From Siphonodentalium dalli (taxonomy: Eukaryota > Mollusca > Scaphopoda > Gadilida > Siphonodentaliidae): DNA of 64,000 nucleotides. Where the stretch lies: NCBI GenBank assembly GCA_032622095.1, contig CP136069.1, positions 205,584,750 through 205,648,749 on the forward strand, given 5' to 3'. Under the pieces are notes generated by a model, which saw only the letters and a program-made list of their open reading frames with translations, had not been told where the DNA came from and ran no database searches. Shown one piece after another: positions 24,556 through 35,626 of this stretch (positions are counted from its first letter, which is position 1; every line of letters starts with the position of its first letter). A program made the position numbers and the translations under genes.

Positions 24556-25432
24556 CGTATACCATGGTGATGCAGATAGTTTACATGGTGATGCACATTG
24601 TTACCATGGTGATGCAGATAGTTTCCATGGTGATGTACATCTTTACCATGGTGATGCACATTGTTACCATGGTGATGTACATTGTTACGATGGTGATGAA
24701 CATTGTTACCATGGTGATGCACATTGTTACCATGGCGATTAACATTGTTAACATGGTGATGCACAGTGTTACCATGGTGATGTACATTGTTACCATGGTG
24801 ATGCACATTGTTTCCATGGTGATGTACATTGTTAGCATGGCGATGTACATTGTTAGCATGGTGATGCACATTGTTACCATGGTGATGTACATTGTTACCA
24901 CGGTGATGTACATTGTTACCATGGCGATGCACATTGTTACCATGGTGATGTACATTGTACCATGGCGATGCACATTGTTACCATGGTGATGTACATTGTT
25001 ACTATTGTAATGCACATTGTTACTATGGTGATGTACATTATTAGCATGGTGATGCACATTGTTAACATGGTGATGCACATTGTTACCATGGTGATGCACA
25101 TTGTTATTATTGTGATGCACATTGTTACTATGGTGATGTACATTATAATTTATTAGCATGGTGATGCACATTGTTACCATGGTGATGTACATTGTTACCA
25201 TGGTGATGTACATTGTTACCATGGCGATGCACACTGTTACCATGGTGATGTACATTGTTACTATTGTAATGCACATTGTTACTATGGTGATGTACATTAT
25301 TAGCATGGTGATGCACATTGCTAACATGGTGATGCACATTGTTACCATGGTGATGCACATTGTTACTATTGTGATGCACATTGATACTATGGTGATGTAC
25401 ATTGTTACCATGGTGATGCACATTGTTAGCAG
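24556..25432 (+). repeat. 21-bp tandem array (~42 copies)
   Basis: Unit ATGGTGATGCACATTGTTAC plus one base, with C/T and A/G variants and many NcoI-type CCATGG sites. Since 21 is divisible by 3, several frames stay open; the minus strand gives a His-His-His-Gly-Asn-Asn-Val heptad and others Met/Thr/Ile-rich strings. A block of about 185 bp starting near 24960 recurs at 25219 with the same variant order, so there is higher-order duplication. The open frames are not supported as genes. Confidence 0.95.
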
Positions 25433-25686
25433 AGAAGAAGAGGCTAAGTATAATAATGACCAAGGTCCCAATATAATGCAAATTGTTCCTCCTTCTCATG
25501 ATATGAAGTGAAAGCTCGACACTGGAGCGGTTTAATGGAGGTTTGTAAAGAGTTTTAGAACATACTCCCAAAAAGTAGAATTTAGACATTTTTGGGCATT
25601 GACTCCTAATGAGTTGAAAGGATGCCAAACTGTTTCGATATGATCATCATCAGTTTGAGAGGTTTCAGCATTCAATAAAGACCATG
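25433..25686. other. spacer, nothing recognised
   Basis: No gene, hairpin or tandem repeat seen. Confidence 0.4.
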
Positions 25687-25870
25687 TGCCAATGCATTCT
25701 CTGATATATGCGAGTCGACCATAGGTCGCCTCGCATATATAAAAGAATATATTGGCCTAACAATTTTTTATCATCTTTTATCAATTTGTCTTACGTTCTT
25801 TATCAATTTTTATAATTTTTATTTACATTCTTTAAAAAAAAATTCATATATTCTTTAACAATTTTTTTCA
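25687..25870. repeat. solitary hairpin module with AT-rich tail
   Basis: GTGCCAATGCATTCTC..GCGAGTCGACC pairs with GGTCGCCTCGC..GAATATATTGGC, then CTAACAATTTTTTATC and a T-rich tail as in the internal part of complete elements. The partner hairpin is missing. Confidence 0.8.
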
Positions 25871-25952
25871 TTGTTTTCATGTTTCTTACATGTGTAATAT
25901 TGGTGGGTGTCTTTGTGGGGCGGGTGGATCCTACGAACTCCATGTGGTATAA

Positions 25953-26349
25953 CAGGATTCCCACTCATTTCTGCTGTCCAAATTTAAGCACTATTCAAGC
26001 ACTTGCCATGGGCCGTAGTGATACAATTCAAGGTATAATTATGGCTGGCCATTATATTTTGGCGTTATCCTAAAATGGCCTCCAGACATTCTTTCCATAT
26101 GAAAATGTTTTGTTTTCTAATATTGCCAGAAACGTTGTAAGGGGTATCTTCTATGGACATACCACTCAAAGAAAATTATCATATAAGATTTTTACACGGA
26201 TTTGAAAGAAGTACATAATTTGATTAAATTCAAGCTCTTTACAAGGTGATGGGTAAATATCAAGTACAATTCAAGGAACAAAATGAATGTAAGCACTATT
26301 CAAGGAAGGGTCTGATATTCAAGTACCTTTCAAAAGAGTGGGAACCCTG
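25953..26349. mobile_element. hAT-like non-autonomous element, copy 2
   Basis: Left end CAGGATTCCCACTC and right end GAGTGGGAACCCTG form imperfect terminal inverted repeats of the hAT-typical CAGGGTTCCCAC type. The internal sequence matches 23336-23726. The flanking 8 bases do not form a clean duplication. Confidence 0.7.
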
Positions 26350-26807
26350 TATACTGACAAATAAGGACAAAACGAAATGTTCCATTTGACGTATTTATTA
26401 TGCACCGACAATCATAGTGAGAGGAGGTACTCTGGAATTCTTTATTACAAAATATTAAAATATATTAACTATACAAAACAAGATATACATTTGGCAATGT
26501 CAAAACCAACAATGTAGTCGTTACCATGGCAACAGCCCTTGCGCAGGTCGTAACCATGGTGACGCAAAACAAATTGAACGTTGTCATAGCAACGTTTTCA
26601 GATATCAACAAGGTTATCACAAAATAAGCATCAGTTTATCAAGCATCATTTGCATGACGACCTAATTATATCGGTCGTCATTGAACCATCAGAATGGATG
26701 GTGCGATGTTCTTCCGCCCAGATGTTTCAAATCATTTAAAAAAAAATTAAAAACTTGAAAATAAGAGACACCGAAAATGTTGGTGATCTTGAACATAGAT
26801 AGAGAGT
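26350..26807. other. spacer with scattered TTACCATGGCAAC-type words
   Basis: CGTTACCATGGCAACAG (26519), GTAACCATGGTGACGC (26551) and CGTTGTCATAGCAACG (26580) are mutually related short words, also reminiscent of the 21-bp array. No gene was seen. Confidence 0.4.
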
Positions 26808-26942
26808 AATCATTTGATTGAACTGGTGACGTGAAATAATTCACGAGAGGCAGGGACGTTGCGCATTGCGCTCGAGTGTTTTACAAAAAAGTCCCTGCCT
26901 CGAATGAATTATTTCACGTCGCCAGTTAAAACAAGTGATTAT
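26808..26942. repeat. 135-bp inverted repeat (hairpin)
   Basis: The left arm AATCATTTGATTGAACTGG..GACGTGAAATAATTCACG..GAGGCAGGGAC is complementary to GTCCCTGCCTC..GAATTATTTCACGTCGCC..AAGTGATT, with a loop of about 35 bp. It is probably a small foldback or MITE. No target duplication was resolved. Confidence 0.8.
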
Positions 26943-27715
26943 ACCATATCATACACTTATAGTTCGATAGCGCGCATGAATACATAGCGCTAGTGACATA
27001 ATTCACCAGTGATATTACCGTTTATAATCACTCGAGAAATCAAGGTAAATCACACATAGGAATGTAAAAAAAAATATTATTTCAGAAGAATCTTATGACT
27101 CGTGTAGAGAACGGTTGAACTCACACATCGTTCAGATTCTATCAAACAACGAGGCGAATTTCGTGGAAAAAATGGCATGCAACTTCAACCTGTGTGTGCA
27201 CGTAGCCTTAGTCTTTATTTCATTATTATTATTTATTTTTTTTACAAAAAGGTGTTTCTCAAGCGGGATATCTTTTAAAGGAACTTGCACCATCCATTCT
27301 GGGTTATAACACTCATACTGGCACACTTTAGAACATTTTACCCTATCAGGGCTATGCATAAATCACATCCTTTTTGTGTGAGACAAGACATAATCAACAA
27401 TAAGTTTATCAATATACGTTCAGATACCGCAGTTAATAAATAGGTTAACTTCGTTAAGGTAACATGGTGATGACTTGTTTCTATATTGGCAGTCGTGGAA
27501 TTTTTCAAAACCTATATTTTCTAAATTATCAATTTCATTGAAAGTTAGAACAGTCAACTGGTGAAAACATTGTTTTTTACTTTCTAAAAAAAAATTAGAT
27601 TTTTTTTCTTTTCAAGACAAACACATTCTTCATACCAGAAAGTAACAATTTGAAATAAGAGACCAATAACTGCAAATATAAAGAATAAAATCAGCACCCA
27701 GAGGTTGTGGTTTTG
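26943..27715. other. unique AT-rich region, nothing recognised
   Basis: Overlapping 64- and 75-codon frames on opposite strands near 27115-27359 have no recognisable domain. No repeat seen. Confidence 0.4.
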
Positions 27716-27885
27716 TTAACCCTTCCATGACTGGAGCTTCCTGAAATTTTGCGAAAACCCTGTGCCAATGCATTCTCTTTTGTGAGTCTCTCATAGGGCG
27801 GCAAGCATAAATAAGAGAATACAATGGCCTAACACATTTTAATTTGGCCTTGTAAGCCAGTGCATTCTCTTATATATGGTCACCA
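27716..27885. mobile_element. TTAACCCTTCCATGAC element, right part missing
   Basis: Starts TTAACCCTTCCATGACTGG, then GAGCTTCCTGAAATTTTGCG (the uninterrupted form of the site occupied by copy A at 21557), one CCAATGCATTC hairpin and part of a second. It breaks off without the right-hand GGGTTAA. Confidence 0.8.
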
Positions 27886-28277
27886 TGTTGTCACTTTAAA
27901 GTACATGCGGTGTTCTGAACTTTTGATAACAGACAGACTGGCAATGCATCCCAATAACACAATATAATAGTTCATAGTGCATGTCTTAAAGCGACAGACG
28001 ACGTTATAGTGTATGTCTTAAAGTGACACATGACGTTCAGGCCGCAAATTAAACCTAGTAATTGCTTGATTTTATCACATTCTGTAGAGGATTTGGATCA
28101 TTTTAATCACAACAGGGAGGGCTTTGCGATTTAGTTTTGTAGTTTCTAGACCGAATAAATCCTTTAACTGTAATGTGTTTCCTTGATGCATAGAATTATA
28201 TAACATTATATAACATGTAAAAACAAACAATTACTAGGTTAAATTTGAGTCCTGAAAATGATGAGTCGCCTTAACCT
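27886..28277. other. spacer, nothing recognised
   Basis: A GTCTTAAAG(C/T)GACA phrase occurs twice (27983 and 28015). No gene seen. Confidence 0.4.
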
Positions 28278-28859
28278 TTAACCCTTTCTATAGCAAATAG
28301 ATTCTCCCATTCAGTCATAACAGTATACATTGGAATGGTCTATTATTGCTCTGGAGGGTTTTTCAGGAAAAATAAGCAGACGACAGATAATAACAGTACA
28401 GAAAGAGTCCTGTTTATTGGAGAGAAATGTTCAGATTTTTTTACCCTGCGCCAATGCATTCTCGTATATATGCGAGTCGACCATAGGTCGCCTCGCATAT
28501 ATAAGAGAATGCATTGGCCTAACAATTTTTTATCATTTTTTTTAAATAAATGTTTCTGACAATTTTTAGGACATAAAATAAAAAACATCCATTACCCTGC
28601 AGGGAGCCCCACACATATATAGAAGCATATAGAAGAGCGTCGTCTGCTCGTGTTTGTATGGGGCTCTGTATGGGTGAAATTATAAAATTGTTAAAGAATA
28701 CAAGAAAGAATTATTAAAATTGTAAAAAATTGTTAGGCCAATGCATTCTCTTATATATAAGAGAATGCATTGGCACAGGGTAAAACAAATTGAGCTTATT
28801 ATCTGAACATTTCCTAAGGGAACAACTCGTCAATGAATATTTAGTATAAAAAGTGTTAA
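28278..28859. mobile_element. TTAA-bounded element of the TATACTAAATGG family with hairpin cassette at its centre
   Basis: The left end TTAACCCTTTCTATAG..AAATAGATTCTCCCATTC and the right end AATATTTAGTATAAAAAGTG+TTAA match relatives at 33802 and 44756. At the centre, where the relatives have a short AAATGTTCAGATAAT hairpin, this copy holds 28443-28786, bounded by ACCCTGCGCC and GGCACAGGGT. That cassette contains two CCAATGCATTC hairpins and a core with CCCTGCAGGGAGCCCCACAC. Confidence 0.8.
28443..28786. repeat. paired-hairpin cassette, nested
   Basis: First hairpin 28448-28527, core 28545-28690 (CTGCAGGGAGCCCCACAC..GGGCTCTGTATGGGTGAAAT), and a second, shortened hairpin 28737-28779. The same three-part order occurs at 37581-37965 and 62800-63185. 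Confidence 0.8.
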
Positions 28860-29355
28860 TTCAGACTCGGACACGGAGGACATGCATACTAAACTGACTG
28901 CAGACATAATTGAACGAAATGAGGGTGCGTTCGAGGCGAAGTGGTCTCAAACCGCAGGTAATTTCTATATAGGATCATATAGGTAAATATCGTAACCACA
29001 TTATCAACACAACCCCGACGCCATTCAATGGCGTGAAAGGGCTTTTGGAGTAACACAATACCTCTAACCCAGAGCGCACAGTGCAGATACATAGATAGAA
29101 TCTAGCCGATGTATTGCGGTCTACCCTATGTGGAGGCAAATTCCATTCTTTTGTTATTCTCCTATGTGCAAATACCCATGTCCTTTAGACACTAACGCAG
29201 TTTAACACATCTCAAGGCTGGGGGTATGTTTAGAGTTTACATTTTATAAAATGAATTGGTCCCAGTGCATGGTGTGAATGAGTGATTTCCTCTGCCTGAT
29301 ACTGCGCATTAAATGGAGGATTTTAGAAGCTCTAATGACTATTAACGTGTATATA
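28860..29355. other. unique region, nothing recognised
   Basis: A 67-codon minus-strand frame at 28889-29092 shows no domain. No repeats. Confidence 0.4.
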
Positions 29356-29406
29356 TAGGTCGGACGATGTAGGTCGGACTATGTAGGTCGGACTATGTAG
29401 GTAGGG
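29356..29406 (+). repeat. 14-bp tandem repeat, 3.5 copies
   Basis: TAGGTCGGAC(G/T)ATG repeated three times, ending TAGGTAGGG. Confidence 0.85.
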
Positions 29407-30188
29407 GGCGATGCATTTGACCTTTTATGGGTGGTTGCTTGTTTTTACACCATCACGTGGGTTACGTAATGACCGAGCTTCAAGCTGGATATTCGTTCGC
29501 AAAACTGATTCTCAAGTTGGAAGGGAGCATATAATATCCCTTCCAAGACTTGTTTACAAACTGGAGGGAAATATCCCTGCTCGGCTGAAGATCCCACCAA
29601 AGACTGGTTCCCAATCTGAATGGTGTAACTTTATCTAGACTGGTTATCAGGGTGGTGATGGATCAGAGTGAAATTAGTTTACTATACTCCATACATGTAT
29701 ATACTATTTGTAAATTCACACGTTGGGGGAAAAACTAGGTGTAAAACGTACAAATTGCAGTTTTATAAAATGCGTCAATTCAGGGGCGGGGCTGAGCGTA
29801 GGGTGAGGCGGCATTTTGTAAGTTATGACAGTCACACTGCATGTATTGTGCTAGTAATATGACAGCTCCATCGTCACATAATAGCATGTTTCCAAGATAA
29901 AAAAAAATATTACATAACACTACATGCGAAGAGTTCCAGGCGTAAACAGAAGTTCCATTGTGTAGAAATTTAATTAAAGTCTGAGCACCAAGAAGATAAC
30001 CTTGGCCTGGAAGACAACAGCAGCGGGAGTTTTATTTGTGGCGCGGAGGGTTTATGTGTGCCGCGGTTCCTGCGAATGAATGGCTTGACGGCGGAACTGG
30101 ATACCACCAGCTGCACCGTTATTAAGGTGGTACGTAGTTGGCTAATTTCAACATAGATAATTATGGTGAGGTCTGAGAATATGGTGCC
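29407..30188. other. unique region, nothing recognised
   Basis: Short frames only (up to 90 codons at 29970-30242 minus, partly inside the next hairpin). TTCAAGCTGG, GTTGGAAGGGA and GGAGGGAAATA words recur loosely in 29480-29570. Confidence 0.4.
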
Positions 30189-30292
30189 GGACATTTGCAG
30201 AATGAGGTCCCCAGAGGGTGTTTTAGTGACGATACCCCACACAGCGGGCTAACATCGCCAAAATCATCGACGGGGGACCTCATTCTACATGG
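30189..30292. mobile_element. single hairpin arm of the GAATGAGGTCCCC family
   Basis: GACATTTGCAGAATGAGGTC..CCAGAGGGTG pairs with a diverged ..GGGGGACCTCATTCT, with the characteristic CAGCGGGCTA loop. The partner arm is absent, so this is half an element. Confidence 0.75.
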
Positions 30293-30444
30293 CTTCATCT
30301 GTTATGCGAGACCTAGATTAAGATTTAAGTTCCTAGATGGTAAATATATGTATGTGTATCTATTGGGTACCTCGACTATGCAATGTGTCGTCTGCCAATT
30401 TGGGGATAACTAAACTAATGAGGTCCTCAGACGGAGAACATATT

Positions 30445-30594
30445 GGCCAAACAATATTTACCTTAACCATGTATGCCAATTCATTTCTTTTATATATGCG
30501 AGGCTGCCTATGGGAGACTCGCATATAAAAGAGAATGTGTTGACACAGGATATTTAATGCTGCTCCAGCGTAGATCCCGTTACGAAAGGGTTAA
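30445..30594. mobile_element. right half of a TTAACCCTTTCATGAC-family element
   Basis: Hairpin ATGCCAATTCATTTC..GAGAATGTGTTGAC, then the family's right terminus GCTGCTCCAGCG..CCCGTTACGAAAGGGTTAA. The left half is missing. Confidence 0.75.
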
Positions 30595-30800
30595 GTAATT
30601 AATGTAGATTAGTGACATCAAATATTTTAAATTTTCATCTACATATGATGGACTTCTGGGACTGTGATTTTTGTGAGAGTGGAAAAAATTTCAAATTAAG
30701 TTCAACGTCACCTTAACAGACATGCAACAAAAAACCCTCAAAATTTCATTCACGCAAACTAAAATTGTTTTAAGTGTTATGACACATAAGTTGAATGAAC

Positions 30801-30872
30801 CGAGTACTCTGGCCTGGATGTGGCGTAAAGGAGTTATGCACGGAGTACTCTGGCCTGGATGTGGCGCAAAGC
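30801..30872 (+). repeat. 41-bp tandem duplication
   Basis: GAGTACTCTGGCCTGGATGT plus GGCG(T/C)AAAG occurs at 30802 and 30843. Confidence 0.9.
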
Positions 30873-31249
30873 ATTTTATGATGGATATTACGTTACGAGC
30901 CATAGACTCGTGTCTCAGGAGTGAATTCCCCGCTTTAGTCTGTCGTGTTTAGGCCAAAAACAAAAAAATAAATGGTTCCGACCCTATTTTAAAACCCCTA
31001 CCCTAAACATTTTGTTCATGTTTCAAATAAAATATCTTGAAAATATTATTATATAGGTAAACAATAATAAACTGGAGAAAAAACCACTTTCAATGTAAAA
31101 ATATATGTTGATTTCTTCAAATTCTTTGTCAAAGTATTTGGCTTGTACAAAAATCAATGATAGGAAAGAAGAGAAGGGAACTCTAAGTGTCAAGCACTTG
31201 TCCTCCAATCCCCATTGCTTTTTATATGTACGTTGTCTACACTATTCTT

Positions 31250-31583
31250 TGGCTTTGGGGGGGGGGGGGGGGGTTAAACATATTTTATTCGAGTCGAGGA
31301 ACCCACCCATCAAAGTTCAGAGTTATCATATATCAAATTGTAAATCTGTTATTTTTCACCAACGGGAATATTTGGCGGCCTAGAAAATATTCAACGAGCC
31401 GACCGACTCTCGATACCAAATTTATACGTTTTTGAAAAAAAATTATACTAGAGCTGAAAATGGTTAGCATTATTTTTGGGTAATTAATCGATTCTAATAA
31501 CTGAAGTGGCATTTCAAGAAATGTTGTCGTTGTTGGAATCTGATGTAACGGGGACCATCGAATCGGGTTATGTACCTTTAAGC
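31250..31583 (+). repeat. dispersed repeat (copy 1) with G17 tract
   Basis: Matches 40782-41130 in the same orientation: GAGTCGAGGAACCCACC, CTGTTATTTTTCACCA, ATTTGGCGGCCTA, GGTTAGCATTATTTTT and a GTACCTTTAA end. Where the other copy has TTTGGTTTCGGGGG, this one has 17 consecutive G (31257-31273). Confidence 0.8.
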
Positions 31584-32903
31584 CTACCCATTGATACTAT
31601 ATATTTTATGACAGTGTAGCCCCAACCACACATTTAATTTTATTTTGCCTTAAAGAGGAAACGCGACATAGTTATCACGGAGCGAGAAAGTAACCTCCAC
31701 TGCAGCTGATCGTCGGAAAATATGGGCCAACATCTTGGCTTTATTACCGGGGTCGAGTTACATGGTTTATACAGTTAATTCTTTGTGATGAAGTGTAGAT
31801 TCTAAGAGGTTTTCACATTGTATAAACTACCGGGACATACATTCTCTAACCACTGTCATTTGTTTTTATTTCATGAGAAATTTGCTATGGCCTCAGAACA
31901 TCGTCGTACTCGCGCTAAAAGAAACATCCGAAAACACTCCAACTAAACAAATATACCAAGGACTTTGGCCTGAGGTGTGTATTATAACTGCGACATTCGG
32001 AAAAAGCGCCACTTTATTTTAATATTTTATATCTTCGCAGAGAAGCCCTTTAAACTTGGTAAAAATGTTCACATAGTTGAAAATATCAAGCGTGAACCGG
32101 TTGTTCTGATGGCATGGTTTCCATGCAAGCGAAAAAAAAGAAGAAGATATCTAAAGAAAAATATGTCGGTTTTAAATTAAGTTTCGATTTTTCTACTTTT
32201 ATAGTCACAATTTTAGACTGAAATGGCCACCATTTGAAAAGTTATTAAACACATGGGTGTTAAACATTTCTAACTAGTTAGACATTTTTAGATATCTGTT
32301 GAAAGTTGTAATCGAAGGAATGGTGTTAATAACGTTTCTATAAATGTATACATATAGAATACAAATACTGCATAGGGGTGGGGGTGGTGGAAACATTCTT
32401 GAAACTTGCACAAATCTCCGCTCCCCACAGACATGAATAGTATTCCTTATCGCATGGCCTCATATATGTTTTGTCATTACATGTATCACGGAAGAGTTGG
32501 TCTTTAAAGACTCAAATTCATAGGAAGAATACAACTGGCATTGCGTCGAAGTTAAAGTCTGTGATATAGTGCGGATGGATTTGAGTTTGACTCCTTCACA
32601 GCGGCCATTATATGGACACGGTAGCCATTATATGGACACGGTAGCCGAGGTAGAAACATTGACACATAGAATAGCAGATGTGTGTTTACGTGCTGTATGA
32701 CAGAGATAACGCCTCGCTTTGATGTGCCAAATTTGTTTGAGCGGGGTTGGTATTGTTCAGTTGGTTGTGTTTTATGGTCGCCACCGCGGGTCATAGGGGT
32801 CATGTTTATCGAATTCACCAGCCATTAAGCGTGTACAATACTCTCTATAATGCAGCCATATCATGTAACCCTGGTGGTTGGACTGTATGAATCAAACCGG
32901 TTC
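31584..32903. other. unique region, nothing recognised
   Basis: No supported gene. A 20-bp direct duplication with CCATTATATGGACACGGTAG lies at 32604-32643. Open frames at 31977-32180 and 32552-32818 lack recognisable motifs. Confidence 0.4.
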
Positions 32904-32904
32904 G

Positions 32905-33075
32905 TTAACCCGTACTTAATGGATTCTCCCAACCAGTTATAACAGTGTATATTGTAATGGTCTATTATTAATGTGGAGGGGTGTTCATGATATACCAGCA
33001 GACGACATATAATAAAATAGCAGAACGGATTCATATTCATTGATGGGAAATGTTCAGAAAATAAGTTCAACAAAC
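32905..33075. mobile_element. TATACTAAATGG-family TTAA element, left part
   Basis: TTAACCCGTACTTAATGG..TTCTCCCAACCAGTTATAA..GGTCTATTATTAATG..GGGAAATGTTCAGA follows the family order seen at 44756. The right terminus is missing. Confidence 0.7.
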
Positions 33076-33801
33076 GCTTGATGAACATCTACATCGTCTG
33101 CGCCAACCAGCGACACCTGGCGGAATTAAAGGTGTTTTAATCTCGACAGAATGTCAATGCCAGAAAAGGAGACTTAACCAAACATATACCACGAATCAAC
33201 AATGAAGTACATCATAGAAAGCCTAATAAATATGATTCTTGATTTTTGATGAATTTCATGTTAGATTTCTATGCAAATATTAAAATCTGAAGCAACTTTA
33301 AAGCACCAAGTTCACAAATACATGAATGAGCAAAATGTTTGGCACTATTACAACGTTGGTGTCACTTGTGGCTATATCGACCCTTGTGCAGATCTATTAG
33401 AGGTAGGTGTCGATACATGGTGTAACATAACATAGGTATATATACTGCAAGTCGAGCTACCAATAATATCTTCACCAGCCTCTGTCAGTCAGCTGATATG
33501 TTACGTCATAAACAAACTCAAGTAAGGTTATCACGGCCTAATATCGCGAGATTTTGGTGATATCCTAAAATGCAATATAACTAATGTAACTATAACAGGA
33601 GTCGAAACAGTTTCCCAATTCGTACCGGGTACGTCTGGTTTATGGCCGTGACTGAATTATGCTGTGTGTGTGGCCGTATCTTTTGTATCCCCCTTTCGTT
33701 TTATGTTGTTATGCATCACGGTTTTAGGTATTGCGCATTTGAAAACAAGGTAAGATTTAAACATGCATGCCCGACGTGTATATATGAGAACAAATTAATA
33801 A
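33076..33801. other. unique region, nothing recognised
   Basis: No repeat and no supported gene. The 60-codon frame at 33642-33824 is not recognised. Confidence 0.4.
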
Positions 33802-34005
33802 TTAACCTTTTCCACACTAAATAGATTATCCCATTCAGTTATAAATGTATACATAGGAACGGTCTATTATTCATGTGGAGGGATGTTAAGGTGATAAAAG
33901 CAGAAGACAGATAAGTAAAAGTGCAGAAGGAGCCAAATTTATTAAGGAAATGGTTAGATAAGTTGAACTTGTTATCTGAACATTTCCTATGGGACAACTA
34001 CTCAT
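33802..34005. mobile_element. TATACTAAATGG-family TTAA element, right end lost to a microsatellite
   Basis: TTAACCTTTTCCACACTAAA..GATTATCCCATTCAG..CGGTCTATTATTCATG..GGAAATGGTTAGATAAG. The right part runs CTGAACATTTCCTATGGGAC then ACTACTCATCAATGA, where the relatives continue to TTTAGTAC and TTAA; here it becomes GAT repeats. Confidence 0.75.
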
Positions 34006-34072
34006 CAATGATGATGATGATGATGATGATGATCATCATCATCATCACCAACATCATTATCATCATCATCAA
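34006..34072 (+). repeat. (GAT)n/(CAT)n palindromic microsatellite
   Basis: Runs of ATG/GAT switch at ATGATCAT to CAT repeats, so the tract can fold on itself. It sits exactly where the preceding element's right end should be. Confidence 0.9.
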
Positions 34073-34747
34073 TATACAGGACAAGTCTTTTTATATATAT
34101 GCTTTACTATAGGAAGAGCAAAAAGGACCGACTCGTTTAAATGTCTTAAATTGGTCAAAATAAGTACAAAACATCAACGAGTGGAGTTCTTACATCGAAC
34201 ATATTCCGCTATGATCATGCCTCTGGACATACTTAAAGGGACACAGGGCACACAAAGTGGGTAAATGTGCAAAACATATATAAGTCTATACAACCATCAC
34301 CGCTAAGAACATGGAGCTTTCTTGTCGATATCTCTCAAATAACAAATATCTCTCAAATAACGAATTTCGCATGTTAAAACCATTGTATAATAAATACATA
34401 TGTCACAGTGATCTAGCACCCGACATTGTTACATGTAGTAAGTTCAAATATTTTAGTCTGACTATGTTTTCAGAATCTATTTCAATGCGTTGACCTTTTC
34501 CAATGTTACTGGTCAAGTTTTGATTAAACTTTGGTGTCTTACTGGATGTTTGTCGGTAATTTCACTGTAACAGTAAATTAATATATACATAAGATCGGTT
34601 TTGAAATCTCGTTATTTTGCAGAGTTATTGATATTAATGAAAATAATAACAAATTCAATCTATTTTCTCATGTACTTGTTGATGATAGTTGTTTTACAGA
34701 CATTTATGTTATTTCACATTAACCCACTTCACATGCCTCGAGACCCT
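34073..34747. other. unique region, nothing recognised
   Basis: Only small frames without motifs (34311-34493 and 34601-34795). Confidence 0.4.
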
Positions 34748-35122
34748 TTAATCCTTTACCCAACAAACCGGCCAAATAAAGCTTCAACAGCCTAAAATAT
34801 CTTCGGTCTGTCTCAATAGAACCATACAAATATGGATATCATTGGAATCGGCTCATTGACCACATTGTGATAGTTACAGTTAGCCCTGTGCCAATGCATT
34901 CTCTTATATATGCGAGTCGACCATAGGTCGCCTCGCATAAATAAGAGAATGCATTGGCCTAAAAACACTTTTTACCATTTTTTCTTACATTCTTTAACAA
35001 TTTTATAATTTTTAATGTGTTAAGCCAATGCATTCTCTTATATATGCGAGGCGACCTATGGTCGACTCGCATATATAAGAGAATGCATTGGCACAGGGCC
35101 GTTCTGTTGGGTAAAGGGTTAA
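34748..35122. mobile_element. TTAACCCTTTACCCAACA element with paired hairpins (shorter variant)
   Basis: Left end TTAATCCTTTACCCAACA, right end TGTTGGGTAAAGGGTTAA, in inverted orientation with TTAA at both edges. Two CCAATGCATTC hairpins (34887-34965 and 35024-35095) lie internally in opposite orientation. The subterminal GCTTCAACAGCCTAAAATAT matches 55098 and 60656. It is piggyBac-like by target site, non-coding and non-autonomous. Confidence 0.9.
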
Positions 35123-35363
35123 TACATGTAGTTATCAGTCGTAATACTAGGTTTGGGAAAATAAATGCAGGCGAAATCTCGACCTGTTATATAAATCGTG
35201 GTCCTGTTCCTGCATTTGCTTGAAACCTCAGTGTAAATGTTGATGAACCTGGCGATATAAATGCAGCTGGTATCGGATTTTAGGCTGTGTTTATGATCGC
35301 CAGGTTCACAAATGGTTGACATGTCTGATATAATTATCTCTATAATAATAAATGTGAAAATTG
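35123..35363. other. spacer
   Basis: Nothing recognised. CGCCAGGTTCA and its complement TGAACCTGGCG (35245/35299) form a small inverted repeat. Confidence 0.4.
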
Positions 35364-35626
35364 TTAACCCTTCCATGACTGGAGCTTCCTGAAATTTTAC
35401 GAAAACCCTGTGCCAATGCATTCTCTTATATATGAGAGTCTCCCACAGGGAGCCTCGCATATATAAGAGAATACATTGGCCTAAAAATATTTACCATGAC
35501 ATTATAAGTCAGTGCATTCTCATATAAATATGTGAGGCTCCCCGTGGAAGACTCGCATATATACGAGAATGTACTGGCACAGGGTATTTAATGCTGCTCT
35601 CGTCGTGAATACAATGAAAGGGTTAA
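35364..35626. mobile_element. complete TTAACCCTTCCATGAC element with paired hairpins (263 bp)
   Basis: Left TTAACCCTTCCATGACTGG, right AATACAATGAAAGGGTTAA, with TTAA at both ends. Two CCAATGCATTC-type hairpins (35408-35490 and 35505-35583) are inverted relative to each other. GAGCTTCCTGAAATTTTACG is the uninterrupted equivalent of the copy A insertion site at 21557. Confidence 0.9.

Noticed and set aside
24504-25628. Histidine-rich proteins encoded on the minus strand
   Set aside because: They are translations of the 21-bp tandem repeat, with several frames open at once and no flanking gene signals.
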